This document shows, piece by piece, positions 28,401 through 34,690 of a DNA stretch of 64,000 nt. The notes under the pieces are model-generated. The model saw nothing but the letters and a program-made list of their open reading frames with translations, was not told the origin of the DNA and searched no databases. Both the position numbers and the translations under genes were made by a program. The DNA is from Lachnospiraceae bacterium (GTDB lineage: Bacteria; Bacillota; Clostridia; Lachnospirales; Lachnospiraceae). Positions within the stretch are counted from its first letter, which is position 1. Every line of letters begins with the position of its first letter. The stretch spans positions 1 to 64,000 of the forward strand of contig JAAWBG010000049.1 of assembly GCA_022792535.1 (NCBI GenBank), read 5' to 3'.

Positions 28401-29071
28401 TTTTGGTGGAAGATGGAAAAGAAGGAAGAGTTACCGGAGGAATCGCTGGAATCTCCTATCAGATCGACCAGGAAGAAAAAGTGGTCCTTCCAGAATCAGA
28501 TTTCAACGAAGCTATGGTGGAATCTTACGATTTCCAGGTGACAATCTCAGACAGCGGAAGCCACACCATTCAGGTAACCGCCATAGACAATGCTGGCAAT
28601 GAGAGTAAAAAGCAAGCCACTGTTAAGATCACAGACCAGCAAGATCCAGAAGAGCCAGAAAGCCCAGAAAACCCTGCTGATACGGAGGATCCTGCTGACG
28701 AAAAAGATTCAGATCCCCCCATTTCACAGCCCTCTGGCAATTCAGGAGGTACAGGTTCTTCTACAAACACAAAACTTCCAAGGGGTTCTGAACCCAGAAC
28801 CGGAGACTTTACGCATGTAAAAATGTATGCAACTTTTTCCATGATTGCAGGATTCGGCTATCTGCTTCTGTATTTTGCAGGAGAACACGGAATCACTGAG
28901 CAGGAAAAGGACGATATTCTTCTTCGGCTGGTGACTTGGGGCAAACAGGGAAGACGGCTTCAGAGAATTTTTGCCCTGGCTGCCATTTTCCTGTTTCTGG
29001 CCTACTATCACAGCATTGGAAAGAGTGTGACGGTTGAATGGCGGGAAGTGTATGTGAAAAAGAATAAATAA
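25421..29071 (+). CDS. Large surface protein: beta-helix, InlB-type repeats, TGD/membrane tail
   Basis: A 1216-residue exported protein. The signal peptide is at about 20-44 (LKKLSAILLCICLLFVSFPS). Then come an acidic linker, a right-handed beta-helix (about 250-460, blocks such as LSIYGGTYRNNTAESYGG and VHIYGGTFSGNTAKSGG), InlB-type repeats (FYEIRYDSNGAGGTV...GDITLYAIF, and VFKGWNTKADGSGITYPADS), and Ig-like domains (YTLTWEDGTQEKGTAEV and later HTIQVTAIDNAGN). A Pro/Glu/Asp-rich linker leads to EPRTGDFTHVKMY, a membrane segment, a charged loop and a second membrane segment with a basic end. The EPRTGD motif resembles a sortase-type signal, but the long two-helix tail does not, so the protein may simply be membrane anchored. 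Probably an adhesin or glycan-binding protein. Confidence 0.85.
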   Translation: MKTTKESFPEKSFPRKNHSILKKLSAILLCICLLFVSFPSESYGSEAPQKNAQQNISSFLPLPAEISQQTVPSGTPLEHLNLPLTLAAVCTLAEHTDPQEPITLTSITWTSEPAYDSQTPGTYVFTPVLPENYSLAEGLSLPSISVHVQEPSPADSNGPEGAEGSYVQNVPENDSDSHKQNVIQDPEDNNQLPDMRDHSLTIIDPEESKEQNQNSDPLKKDPAEKIIESEILAADQSLSETPDNTDLPCTIIDSDQVCHATLENEKLIINPGVTLTIDTVIEIKGEVIIEGGGTILRTRSKAGFHSKSNGKLTLRGVTVDGNSSPAEQPMINLYDNSQIILDHCTIKNVVSSPGGVSLKTAISLYASTGIFQNATIENCSTTGSNNNGAAVCLSNGSELSIYGGTYRNNTAESYGGFLAANGEGDTVHIYGGTFSGNTAKSGGCIYNYFGNVYIEQGSFEGNTSTDSDGSGAISTLNTDKKGCLVLSGDIQFAGGRNPSDTHTDGITLLKNSDKDFSAQIQLTSPLQHPLAIYVKASEEHVLVKGSNSYALSKNDMEKITVEDLNGVTGWYKVLDKENNQLSLSATKPEEFYEIRYDSNGAGGTVSDSRTYKIGDTAQILSGKNLHKEGSTFVRWNTSPDDSGAPYQEGASLEITGDITLYAIFRENPDTEKTFTAAFYSGSPVQKELIPVSITDQVPSAVIKAPKLKEVPGWTPLGWNPNPSEYKSSIPSGSELTLTENTSYYGIYQTNITLSYDMEDEENIPEPETQVCYINVHQETTYDGPEFTLAPAPASAPEGYVFKGWNTKADGSGITYPADSLQTLIQNTILYPDWADETAPVLGAASFSSGHKNFLDWIIRKRGLVITVPITEEGSGVKEAAYTLTWEDGTQEKGTAEVSKVHTQTEQALAYGSSASVIRALQTEADTGTYEARIVLNEDFKGKASLTCTDNAGNTSPQKVLTAAGGGIIIEDNAPKISFFNTKDHPYGEDAEIDILVEDGKEGRVTGGIAGISYQIDQEEKVVLPESDFNEAMVESYDFQVTISDSGSHTIQVTAIDNAGNESKKQATVKITDQQDPEEPESPENPADTEDPADEKDSDPPISQPSGNSGGTGSSTNTKLPRGSEPRTGDFTHVKMYATFSMIAGFGYLLLYFAGEHGITEQEKDDILLRLVTWGKQGRRLQRIFALAAIFLFLAYYHSIGKSVTVEWREVYVKKNK

Positions 29072-29079
29072 AGGGATTC

Positions 29080-29108
29080 TTGTTAAAATATGCAAAGCGT
29101 AGTATACT
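29080..29108 (+). promoter_or_regulatory. Promoter of the Uma2 gene with flanking dyad
   Basis: TTGTTA (29080-29085), 17-bp spacer, TATACT (29103-29108). CTTGTTA and TAACAAG form an inverted repeat that brackets the promoter core, a plausible repressor site. The gene starts at 29162. Confidence 0.6.
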
Positions 29109-29161
29109 AACAAGAAAAGGCAGGACCATAAAAAAGAAAAATTTAGAATTCAGGTGAACTT

Positions 29162-29695
29162 ATGGATGTATTAGGAAAAAGTGACATTTATACTATCGAC
29201 GATATTTATGCATTACCAGAAGGGAAACGAGCAGAGTTAATAGACGGGCAAATCTATTATATGGCGCCGCCTAGCAGAACACACCAGAAATTACTGCATT
29301 TTTTTGACCGCACGATTGGAAATTACATCCAGAACAACTATGAACAATGCGAAGTCTATCCTGCTCCTTTCGCAGTTTTTCTAAATAAAGATGACATAAA
29401 CTATGTAGAACCAGATATTTCTGTCATCTGCGATACATCTAAATTAAATGAAAAAGGCTGTTATGGCCCTCCCGATTGGATTATTGAGATCGTTTCACCT
29501 GGAAATAAACCTATGGATTATTTCACAAAATTATTCAAATATCGTACTGCAGGGGTCAGAGAATATTGGATTGTCGACCCATCTAAAAACCAAATCCTGG
29601 TCTACAGATTTGAACAGGAAACTATGGAACAGTATTCTTTTGGCGAAAACGTCCCTGTTGGAATCTATGAAGGATTTTCTATAAAAGTAGAGTAG
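29162..29695 (+). CDS. Uma2-family (DUF820) restriction-endonuclease-fold protein
   Basis: A 177-residue protein of the Uma2 family. LPEGKRAELIDGQIYYMAPPS is the typical N-terminus. The nuclease-like core is visible in VEPDISVICD, DWIIEIVSP and FKYRTAGVREYWIVDP, corresponding to the PD-(D/E)xK positions Asp, Glu and, in this family, a Lys nearby (KLFKYR). The biological role of most Uma2 proteins is unknown. It stands alone with its own promoter and ends before a very strong hairpin. Confidence 0.85.
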   Translation: MDVLGKSDIYTIDDIYALPEGKRAELIDGQIYYMAPPSRTHQKLLHFFDRTIGNYIQNNYEQCEVYPAPFAVFLNKDDINYVEPDISVICDTSKLNEKGCYGPPDWIIEIVSPGNKPMDYFTKLFKYRTAGVREYWIVDPSKNQILVYRFEQETMEQYSFGENVPVGIYEGFSIKVE

Positions 29696-29754
29696 ATACT
29701 AACCTGTCTGAACACTCCCTTTGTATGGGCGCAGAAATGTTTATATTCAAGCAA

Positions 29755-29803
29755 AACAGCGGCAATGCCGGGAAATATATACCTCCCGGACATTGCCGCT
29801 GTT
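29755..29803. terminator. Strong bidirectional hairpin terminator
   Basis: AACAGCGGCAATG (29755-29767) and CATTGCCGCTGTT (29791-29803) are perfect reverse complements, with an inner CCGGGA/TCCCGG extension broken by one base. It lies between the convergent Uma2 gene and the Ig-like secreted protein gene. Confidence 0.85.
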
Positions 29804-29858
29804 ATTCTATCCTCTTACTCTCCTCTTAAAAAGAAATTATAATGAAACATAAGCCAGA

Positions 29859-30770
29859 TCAATAGTATACTTCACAGGACATACCCGCATCTGGATTCTT
29901 AACCTTTACTACCTTACTCTTATTTCCTGCCATGTCTTTCAGATATACTTTATAGTATTCTGCCTCATCGGAATAAGGAAGCATAATAAATTGCCAGTCA
30001 TTATCTAAAATCACGCCTACTTCTGTCCACCAGTTATCTTCACCCTTAAAATAAATTTTAGTTCCTACTTCTCCTTTTACATAAAAAACATAGCTGCTAT
30101 CTATCTTTACCCTCGGAGCTTCAGGTGCAATCACATCCTTTATGGTTCGGGTCACGATCTTACTTCTGCTATTTCCTTTTTTCAGATAAAAGTACAGATT
30201 CCCCTCTTTCTGCGCTGGAATCGTAATTTTCTTTTTTTCTGATTTTTTAAACTTTACCGTTTTCAGCGTTTTCTTGTCATTTTTGATCACCAGCTTTGTT
30301 CCTTTAGCGGCAGTGACATTCACTTTGGTGGTTTTATTGGTAATGGTTTTCTGTACCTTGGGCTTCTGAATCTTATCATCAAGAGTTTCTGTTGAAATTG
30401 CTGGAAGTTTAACTACCTTTCGGGTGATAATTTTTCCCCTTTTCCCGGAAATGTCTGCCACAAGATAAAATTTCAATTTACTTCCGGCTTTCTGTTTCGC
30501 AATCTTTACCTTTTTCAATCCTTCTTCTTTATAGAATTTTTTATAAACTGTATGTGTTCCATTTTTAATATAAAGAGTGGTATCCTCATACACATACACC
30601 GGAATCGCTGTGGTCCGTTCTGTTATTTCTTTTAATAATACTTTGGGAGTATACTGAATCTCCTCTGGCGGCGGACTAGTATTTGCTTTTACCAATATTG
30701 GCTGTATGCTTGTGATTGTAAGTATACACATTAGTAACGATAAGAAACATTTTTTTACTTTTCTTTTCAT
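29859..30770 (-). CDS. Secreted protein with tandem Ig-like domains
   Basis: A 303-residue exported protein. The signal peptide is basic plus hydrophobic (about 4-28, ending near VKA). Three blocks follow that resemble bacterial Ig-like (OmpW/Big-type) domains: KVLLKEITERTTAIPVYVY, KVQKTITNKTTKVNVTAAKG and APEAPRVKIDSSYVFYVKGE. Each continues with a 'G-k-i-t/v-t-r' type ending and the last with YLKDMAGNKSKVVKV. It is very lysine rich. The start at 30770 follows GGAGA by 7 nt. It is the last gene before the strong terminator and may be co-transcribed with the secreted metzincin cluster upstream. Confidence 0.7.
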   Translation of the reverse strand: MKRKVKKCFLSLLMCILTITSIQPILVKANTSPPPEEIQYTPKVLLKEITERTTAIPVYVYEDTTLYIKNGTHTVYKKFYKEEGLKKVKIAKQKAGSKLKFYLVADISGKRGKIITRKVVKLPAISTETLDDKIQKPKVQKTITNKTTKVNVTAAKGTKLVIKNDKKTLKTVKFKKSEKKKITIPAQKEGNLYFYLKKGNSRSKIVTRTIKDVIAPEAPRVKIDSSYVFYVKGEVGTKIYFKGEDNWWTEVGVILDNDWQFIMLPYSDEAEYYKVYLKDMAGNKSKVVKVKNPDAGMSCEVYY

Positions 30771-30813
30771 GCCCATTCTCCTTTTAATACCTAAAAAACA
30801 TTTTTATTTTTAA

Positions 30814-30916
30814 GAACAAAGCGGACAGGTCCGCTTCAACTCCCTGAATCCCTCACTCATGAGGGACCTGGACGGTTTGCTGCGCCAAGCACAATTGCGA
30901 AGCAATCTTTTACCTC
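30814..30916 (-). repeat. 103-bp three-hairpin repeat element, copy 2
   Basis: Same 103-bp element as 1248-1350 in the opposite orientation (six substitutions). The three hairpins are preserved, including the changed bases in TCCCTC-ATGAGT-GAGGGA. It lies in the gap between two secreted-protein genes and touches no reading frame. Confidence 0.85.
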
Positions 30917-30936
30917 TTGTGCGAGTGCGCATATTA

Positions 30937-31001
30937 TTTTTATCTTATAGGAATATACTTTCACGCTTTAGCGTGACAAGGACTTTCCTATAAGATAAAA
31001 A
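30937..31001. repeat. Palindromic element with 17-bp perfect arms
   Basis: TTTTTATCTTATAGGAA (30937-30953) and TTCCTATAAGATAAAAA (30985-31001) are exact reverse complements. The loop holds its own hairpin, TCACGC-TTTA-GCGTGA (30961-30976). It lies just downstream of the PPC-like gene stop. It has no U-run outside the arms, so it is not a canonical terminator, although its arms start and end in T/A runs and it might stop transcription in either direction. Confidence 0.75.
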
Positions 31002-31003
31002 CA

Positions 31004-31819
31004 TTACTCCTTCAACCATGTTAGAGAATAATCAAATGCCGCTCTATTCGTTATCTTAGATACTGCAATATAATATGTGCCAGGTTGCGTTTTGTATTTC
31101 TTGCTATTTCGGATATATAACGTACCTCCATTTTGATCTTCGTAAATTCTATCCTTTATAATATGTTTCCTTTTTTTATTATTCAATTTATAAACATCAA
31201 CTTGCATTGTATCATCATTTGCGCAGCTATCCCCTTTTGCAATCTTTATTTTTACCAGCTCTTCTTTAGAAATTGTAAATTTGTAATATTGTCGTTGATC
31301 GCATGTTGTATCAAATCCAATCACTCCCACTCTTTTCTGATTCTTTTTTAAAGTTGTGGCTTTTGAATAAGAACTTCCACCTTCATTTTTATTTGTTGAA
31401 AAAGTATACGCAGCATATGCATTCTTTGTTCCTATGCAATTTATCCAAAAATAATATATCCCTGGTTTTCTTATGTAATAAACTGCGCTGGGAACCTTTG
31501 CCGTAAGATTCTTTGTCCCCTCCAACTCCGAATGAATTGGATCATTTTTACATAAGCTGGCAAATGCAGTCTGATTGTTCTTCAATCCTTTTACTTTTAA
31601 CTTTATTTTTCCAGGGCTTTTGATATTGATCTTATAGTATTTGGATTGTTCTGTCAGTTTACCTAACGCAACCTCTGTATTTTCTTTCCCTTTTATTTCA
31701 TTTATCTGCACCTTACTGATATCTGGACATAGCTCTTTCGCATAAACGCTGCTTACATTTCCTACCATTATTGCACTTATAATAGCTGCTATTATCGCTC
31801 TTTTCATTTTTTTTACCAT
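31004..31819 (-). CDS. Secreted PPC-like protein
   Basis: A 271-residue exported protein with a signal peptide ending near VYA (about residue 27). Two similar halves are visible: YYKINIKSPGKIKLKVKGLK...GIYYFWINC and YYKFTISKEELVKIKIAKGD...GTYYIAVSKI. The pattern 'yYkf-i---g-v-i-v...pGtYyi-v' is that of bacterial pre-peptidase C-terminal (PPC)-like beta-sandwich domains found on secreted proteases. Here it is a free-standing protein encoded 8 bp downstream of the metzincin gene. A role as an accessory or targeting module for that protease is inference. Confidence 0.65.
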   Translation of the reverse strand: MVKKMKRAIIAAIISAIMVGNVSSVYAKELCPDISKVQINEIKGKENTEVALGKLTEQSKYYKINIKSPGKIKLKVKGLKNNQTAFASLCKNDPIHSELEGTKNLTAKVPSAVYYIRKPGIYYFWINCIGTKNAYAAYTFSTNKNEGGSSYSKATTLKKNQKRVGVIGFDTTCDQRQYYKFTISKEELVKIKIAKGDSCANDDTMQVDVYKLNNKKRKHIIKDRIYEDQNGGTLYIRNSKKYKTQPGTYYIAVSKITNRAAFDYSLTWLKE

Positions 31820-31827
31820 TTTTCTAC

Positions 31828-32394
31828 CTACTTTCTTGTTGCATATTTTCCGCCTTTGATATCTGCCTTCGTCGGTTTTACAACTTCTTTATTTTCAATA
31901 CCATACATCAATTTGTCTCTATTTCTTTTTTCATAGAGATCTAGCAAACCTATTGCATGGCCAATCTCATGGGCCGCAATTGCTTGATTTCCAGATTTCC
32001 CTCTTTTACTCATTTGTCTTGTATTAAACCAAATTTCAAACTGTTGTATTTTTCCATTTCGTGAATCTCCCCATGTATATGTCCAAGCAAGCGATCTTGA
32101 ATCACTTTTTGTCATTACAACTTTATTTATAGATGAACTTTTTCTTTTTAAGGTTACAACCCCGCTGTCCTTCCAAACTTTTACCCCATAATTCATATAG
32201 CTTCTGTAAGTCTTATTCAAAGCAGAATCATCAAAAGTATCCGTTTTCTTCCTTAATTGTTTTGTACATACCATATACCCGGCCTTCTCACTTCCATATG
32301 CAACCATGGTTGCATAGACCGTTGTAGCTGATAATGCTGCAATCAGACAGATTGCAATCAACCCGTTCGTCATCCTTTTTATTATTTTTTTCAT
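31828..32394 (-). CDS. Secreted snapalysin/matrixin-like metzincin protease
   Basis: A 188-residue protein with a signal peptide at about 1-29 (ends near VYA). The zinc site is HEIGHAIGLLD (His142, Glu143, His146, Asp152), the HExxHxxGxxD form known from snapalysins and some matrixins. The Met-turn candidate is Met163 in KLMYG. The mature domain is only about 155 residues, with no propeptide cysteine switch evident. The ATG at 32394 follows GGGGAAAG; its first bases overlap the stop of the preceding gene. Predicted to be a small extracellular endopeptidase. Confidence 0.88.
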   Translation of the reverse strand: MKKIIKRMTNGLIAICLIAALSATTVYATMVAYGSEKAGYMVCTKQLRKKTDTFDDSALNKTYRSYMNYGVKVWKDSGVVTLKRKSSSINKVVMTKSDSRSLAWTYTWGDSRNGKIQQFEIWFNTRQMSKRGKSGNQAIAAHEIGHAIGLLDLYEKRNRDKLMYGIENKEVVKPTKADIKGGKYATRK

Positions 32395-32395
32395 A

Positions 32396-33013
32396 TCATT
32401 CTTTCCCCTCAATCACCTCTACCAATTCAGACTTATTTATAATTTCAGAATCATAAGGCAATTCTGCCTCTTTTTCCACCATCGCTTTGTTCCAGCTTCT
32501 CCTTGATTCATAGGTCTTTATATCTTCTTCCTCACTGGTAAGACCATCTGCAGGAAGTGTCTCAATTACCTGATTTCCAGAAACAAAATATTCTTTCAAA
32601 ATCCAATAAGTTCCTTTACATTCTGGATTGGCAGTTGCCTTTTTCATAGCCAGAATATATTTTTCCCCTTTTTCAAAAATAGGATTGTCACTGATCGGCA
32701 TTTTAACTGTTCCGTCTTGTAAAACTTCAATCTCTTCTTCCAGATTTCCTTTGTAAACATTCAATACTTTTGCTTTATGTACGGTTTGTGGAAATCCATC
32801 GCTACCCACTTCTTTCACAATCCCGTCAATTTGAATCTCCGCCACTGCGTCTGCTTCTTCTATACTTTCATCTAATGTGTAAGATTCCCTTGACGCGTGG
32901 ATGACACATTGCATATTATCCTCTTGTTTTGCATCCAAATACATTTTTGTCCCTGCAGCGCTGGACACAATTGTCAATGCCGCTATGAGCCCCAAAATTG
33001 TTCCCTTTCTCAT
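32396..33013 (-). CDS. Secreted OB/NTR-like protein
   Basis: A 205-residue exported protein with an N-terminal signal or anchor (about 4-24). The mature part has the pattern EEADAVAEIQIDGIVKE...HKAKVLNVYKGNLEEEIEVL...FEKGEKYILAMKK. This resembles the OB-fold/NTR-like arrangement of TIMP-type and related secreted proteins ('aD-v--g-v...v-v--vyKG----i-v...f--G-kYl-f'). Similarity is by eye and weak. The start is at 33013 after GAGGAGG. It is encoded directly before a metzincin and its stop overlaps that gene's start region, so a role as inhibitor or chaperone of the protease is an attractive inference. Confidence 0.6.
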   Translation of the reverse strand: MRKGTILGLIAALTIVSSAAGTKMYLDAKQEDNMQCVIHASRESYTLDESIEEADAVAEIQIDGIVKEVGSDGFPQTVHKAKVLNVYKGNLEEEIEVLQDGTVKMPISDNPIFEKGEKYILAMKKATANPECKGTYWILKEYFVSGNQVIETLPADGLTSEEEDIKTYESRRSWNKAMVEKEAELPYDSEIINKSELVEVIEGKE

Positions 33014-33065
33014 GTGTTCCTCCTCTTTGCTTCTCTTCCTTCCCATATCATTCCTGTGCTATACC

Positions 33066-33205
33066 TTAGAAGCCAAACATCTGCGCAAACGCGGCTGCCC
33101 GCTCATCGCTCACAAGAATAAATGAATATTTTTCCGGCCCTATCCAAAGAATATCTTCCAAAAATTCTTCCAAAATGGCATCAAGGCCATACAAAAATAA
33201 CCCAT
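33066..33205 (-). pseudogene. Small ORF with apparent -1 frameshift (46 codons if joined)
   Basis: An ATG at 33205 has an excellent GGGAGGG 7 nt upstream. In its own frame it gives a 21-residue aromatic peptide (MGYFCMALMPFWKNFWKIFF plus G), stop at 33140. If one T is added to the T5 run at 33194-33198, the frame becomes a 46-residue protein beginning MGYFLYGLDAILEEFLEDIL and ending FAQMFGF, stop at 33066. The second version has ordinary composition and ends just before the next gene's leader. So this is a small gene broken by a frameshift, a slippage-dependent gene, or a short peptide gene. The start codon lies in one arm of the hairpin at 33198-33259. Confidence 0.5.
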
Positions 33206-33259
33206 GGCAGTTCCCTCCCTTCCTGATATTTCAAAGGTAACAGATACTGCCATGGGTTA
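33198..33259 (-). terminator. Hairpin over a start codon, with T-rich tail
   Basis: TAACCCATGGCAG (33198-33210) and CTGCCATGGGTTA (33247-33259) are perfect 13-bp reverse complements separated by 36 bases. Read leftward, the second arm is followed by TTTTTG, so it can end transcripts coming from the sensor kinase gene. The same arm covers the start codon of the small ORF at 33205. Confidence 0.55.
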
Positions 33260-33300
33260 CAATCTTAACTTCTTAAACGGTCAGTTAAGTTCTTAAACGG
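33241..33300 (-). promoter_or_regulatory. Promoter region with LytTR-type direct repeats
   Basis: TTCTTAAACGG occurs twice on the plus strand (33270-33280 and 33290-33300), a 20-bp period; on the coding strand this is CCGTTTAAG, 11 bp, CCGTTTAAG. LytTR regulators such as AgrA bind pairs of 9-bp sites about two helical turns apart just upstream of a poor -35. A -10-like TATCTG lies at 33246-33241, about 24 bp past the inner repeat. The AgrA-like regulator gene is encoded just upstream. Together this suggests direct control of the metzincin cluster. Confidence 0.5.
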
Positions 33301-33311
33301 CTCTATTTACT

Positions 33312-34616
33312 TTACGCTGTATGATTTTTCAACACAACCTCTGCCGCAAATTTTGTCTCTTCTCTATTAATCTGAAGCATTCCATGATTGCGCTCTATGG
33401 TTTTTTTTACATTCTGAATCCCAATTCCATGATTTCTTTTATCCTTTTTCCTAGTTCTCAACATATCCTTTTTGTCTTTTACAACTTCAGCGCTGTTTTC
33501 AATTCTGATTTTCAGGTATTCTTTCCCTTGCTCTATCTGAACTTGAATATACTTTTCTGAATTCTGACATGTTTCCACCGCTTCCACTGCATTTTGCAGG
33601 AGATTTGCAAAAATAGTACACAGATCTACATCGCTGATTTCCAGGACAGTATTTAGTTTTCCTGACAGACTGACGCTTGTATCTTCATCCACCGCAGAGC
33701 CATAGTGGTTTAGCAGGACGTCTAGAACTTTATTTCCCGTAACAAAAGATTTTTTTTGAAGAACGGTTATTTGTTCCTGCATACTATTAATATAATCTGA
33801 TACCGCTTTCGTATCTCCTTCTTTTGCCAATTCTTCCAGGCAGAGGAAATGATTATTCATATCATGGCGATACCTTCTGGTTCCCTCTTCTTTTTCTAAT
33901 AAAGTTTCATAATACTTTTCTTGCAATTTCTTTAAGGCTCTTTCTGTTTCCATAGATTTTTCTAATTTTTCATTCATGTTTTTTATATAAATGAGAAAGG
34001 CTCCTAACATCCCTACTGCAAAATAAGCAGCCGTACTGATAACATTTGCAAATAATTTAAAATTTGCATTAGGGACATATTCTCCTGCAAAACTCAGCCC
34101 AGAAATCGTCAGCATCATATCAATAACCATAAATACCACAAAAAAAATCATGCCTTTTCGAATAAAACGAATGATATTCTCTTTCTCCAAAATATGTTTC
34201 CGTTTATTCCACAAGCTAAATACTATTAAAATTACCAATGTAATAAAGCTGCTTAATCCATCTTGCCAGATTTCTGCAAATGTATTTTCTGACCTGACTT
34301 CCAAAACTACAGAAATAATTCCAGCAAAAATACTGTCTATACAAGAAAATACAAAAAACAACAGCAAAATCTTCTTTAACTTTTCTCTCCAAGGCTCTAT
34401 CACTGTCAGTAAAAGCACTGTCAGCAAAATACTATTCATAATGACATAAGTATCATCTTTCCATGGAGCAAATAAAACCCACAAAAGATACAGCGCTCCC
34501 CCTGCCGCAGCTACCCATTTCCTCTGTATCTCCACAGAAAAGCACATTCTCAGACCCAGCCAGTATTTCACGACTTCTATCAGAAAACAGCACAGCAGTA
34601 TCCCTTCCATTTGCAT
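33312..34616 (-). CDS. AgrC-like sensor histidine kinase (GHKL)
   Basis: A 434-residue protein with six or seven N-terminal membrane segments (to about 212), a coiled linker and a GHKL catalytic domain. The phospho-acceptor box is RRYRHDMNNHF (His251), typical of AgrC-type peptide-sensing kinases. The N box is TIFANLLQNAVEA and the G box KRNHGIGIQNVKKTIERNHG. The start is either 34616 or 34610. It is downstream of its LytTR partner by 74 bp. No agrB or agrD gene is present in the window, so the signal is unknown. Confidence 0.9.
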   Translation of the reverse strand: MQMEGILLCCFLIEVVKYWLGLRMCFSVEIQRKWVAAAGGALYLLWVLFAPWKDDTYVIMNSILLTVLLLTVIEPWREKLKKILLLFFVFSCIDSIFAGIISVVLEVRSENTFAEIWQDGLSSFITLVILIVFSLWNKRKHILEKENIIRFIRKGMIFFVVFMVIDMMLTISGLSFAGEYVPNANFKLFANVISTAAYFAVGMLGAFLIYIKNMNEKLEKSMETERALKKLQEKYYETLLEKEEGTRRYRHDMNNHFLCLEELAKEGDTKAVSDYINSMQEQITVLQKKSFVTGNKVLDVLLNHYGSAVDEDTSVSLSGKLNTVLEISDVDLCTIFANLLQNAVEAVETCQNSEKYIQVQIEQGKEYLKIRIENSAEVVKDKKDMLRTRKKDKRNHGIGIQNVKKTIERNHGMLQINREETKFAAEVVLKNHTA

Positions 34617-34690
34617 CCCCTTGTCATCCTTCCCAGCACAACTCTTATTTCTGTCTCATCCTTACATACTTTTCTCTATTTTTCTGCGCC

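Noticed and set aside
28770-28800. Canonical LPxTG sortase signal in the surface protein
   Set aside because: The sequence reads EPRTGD and is followed by two membrane segments and a long charged tail, unlike a standard sortase signal.
34617-34690. Search for an agrD-like peptide gene between regulator and kinase
   Set aside because: Only a four-codon frame is present; no signal peptide precursor or agrB-like gene is visible in the window.
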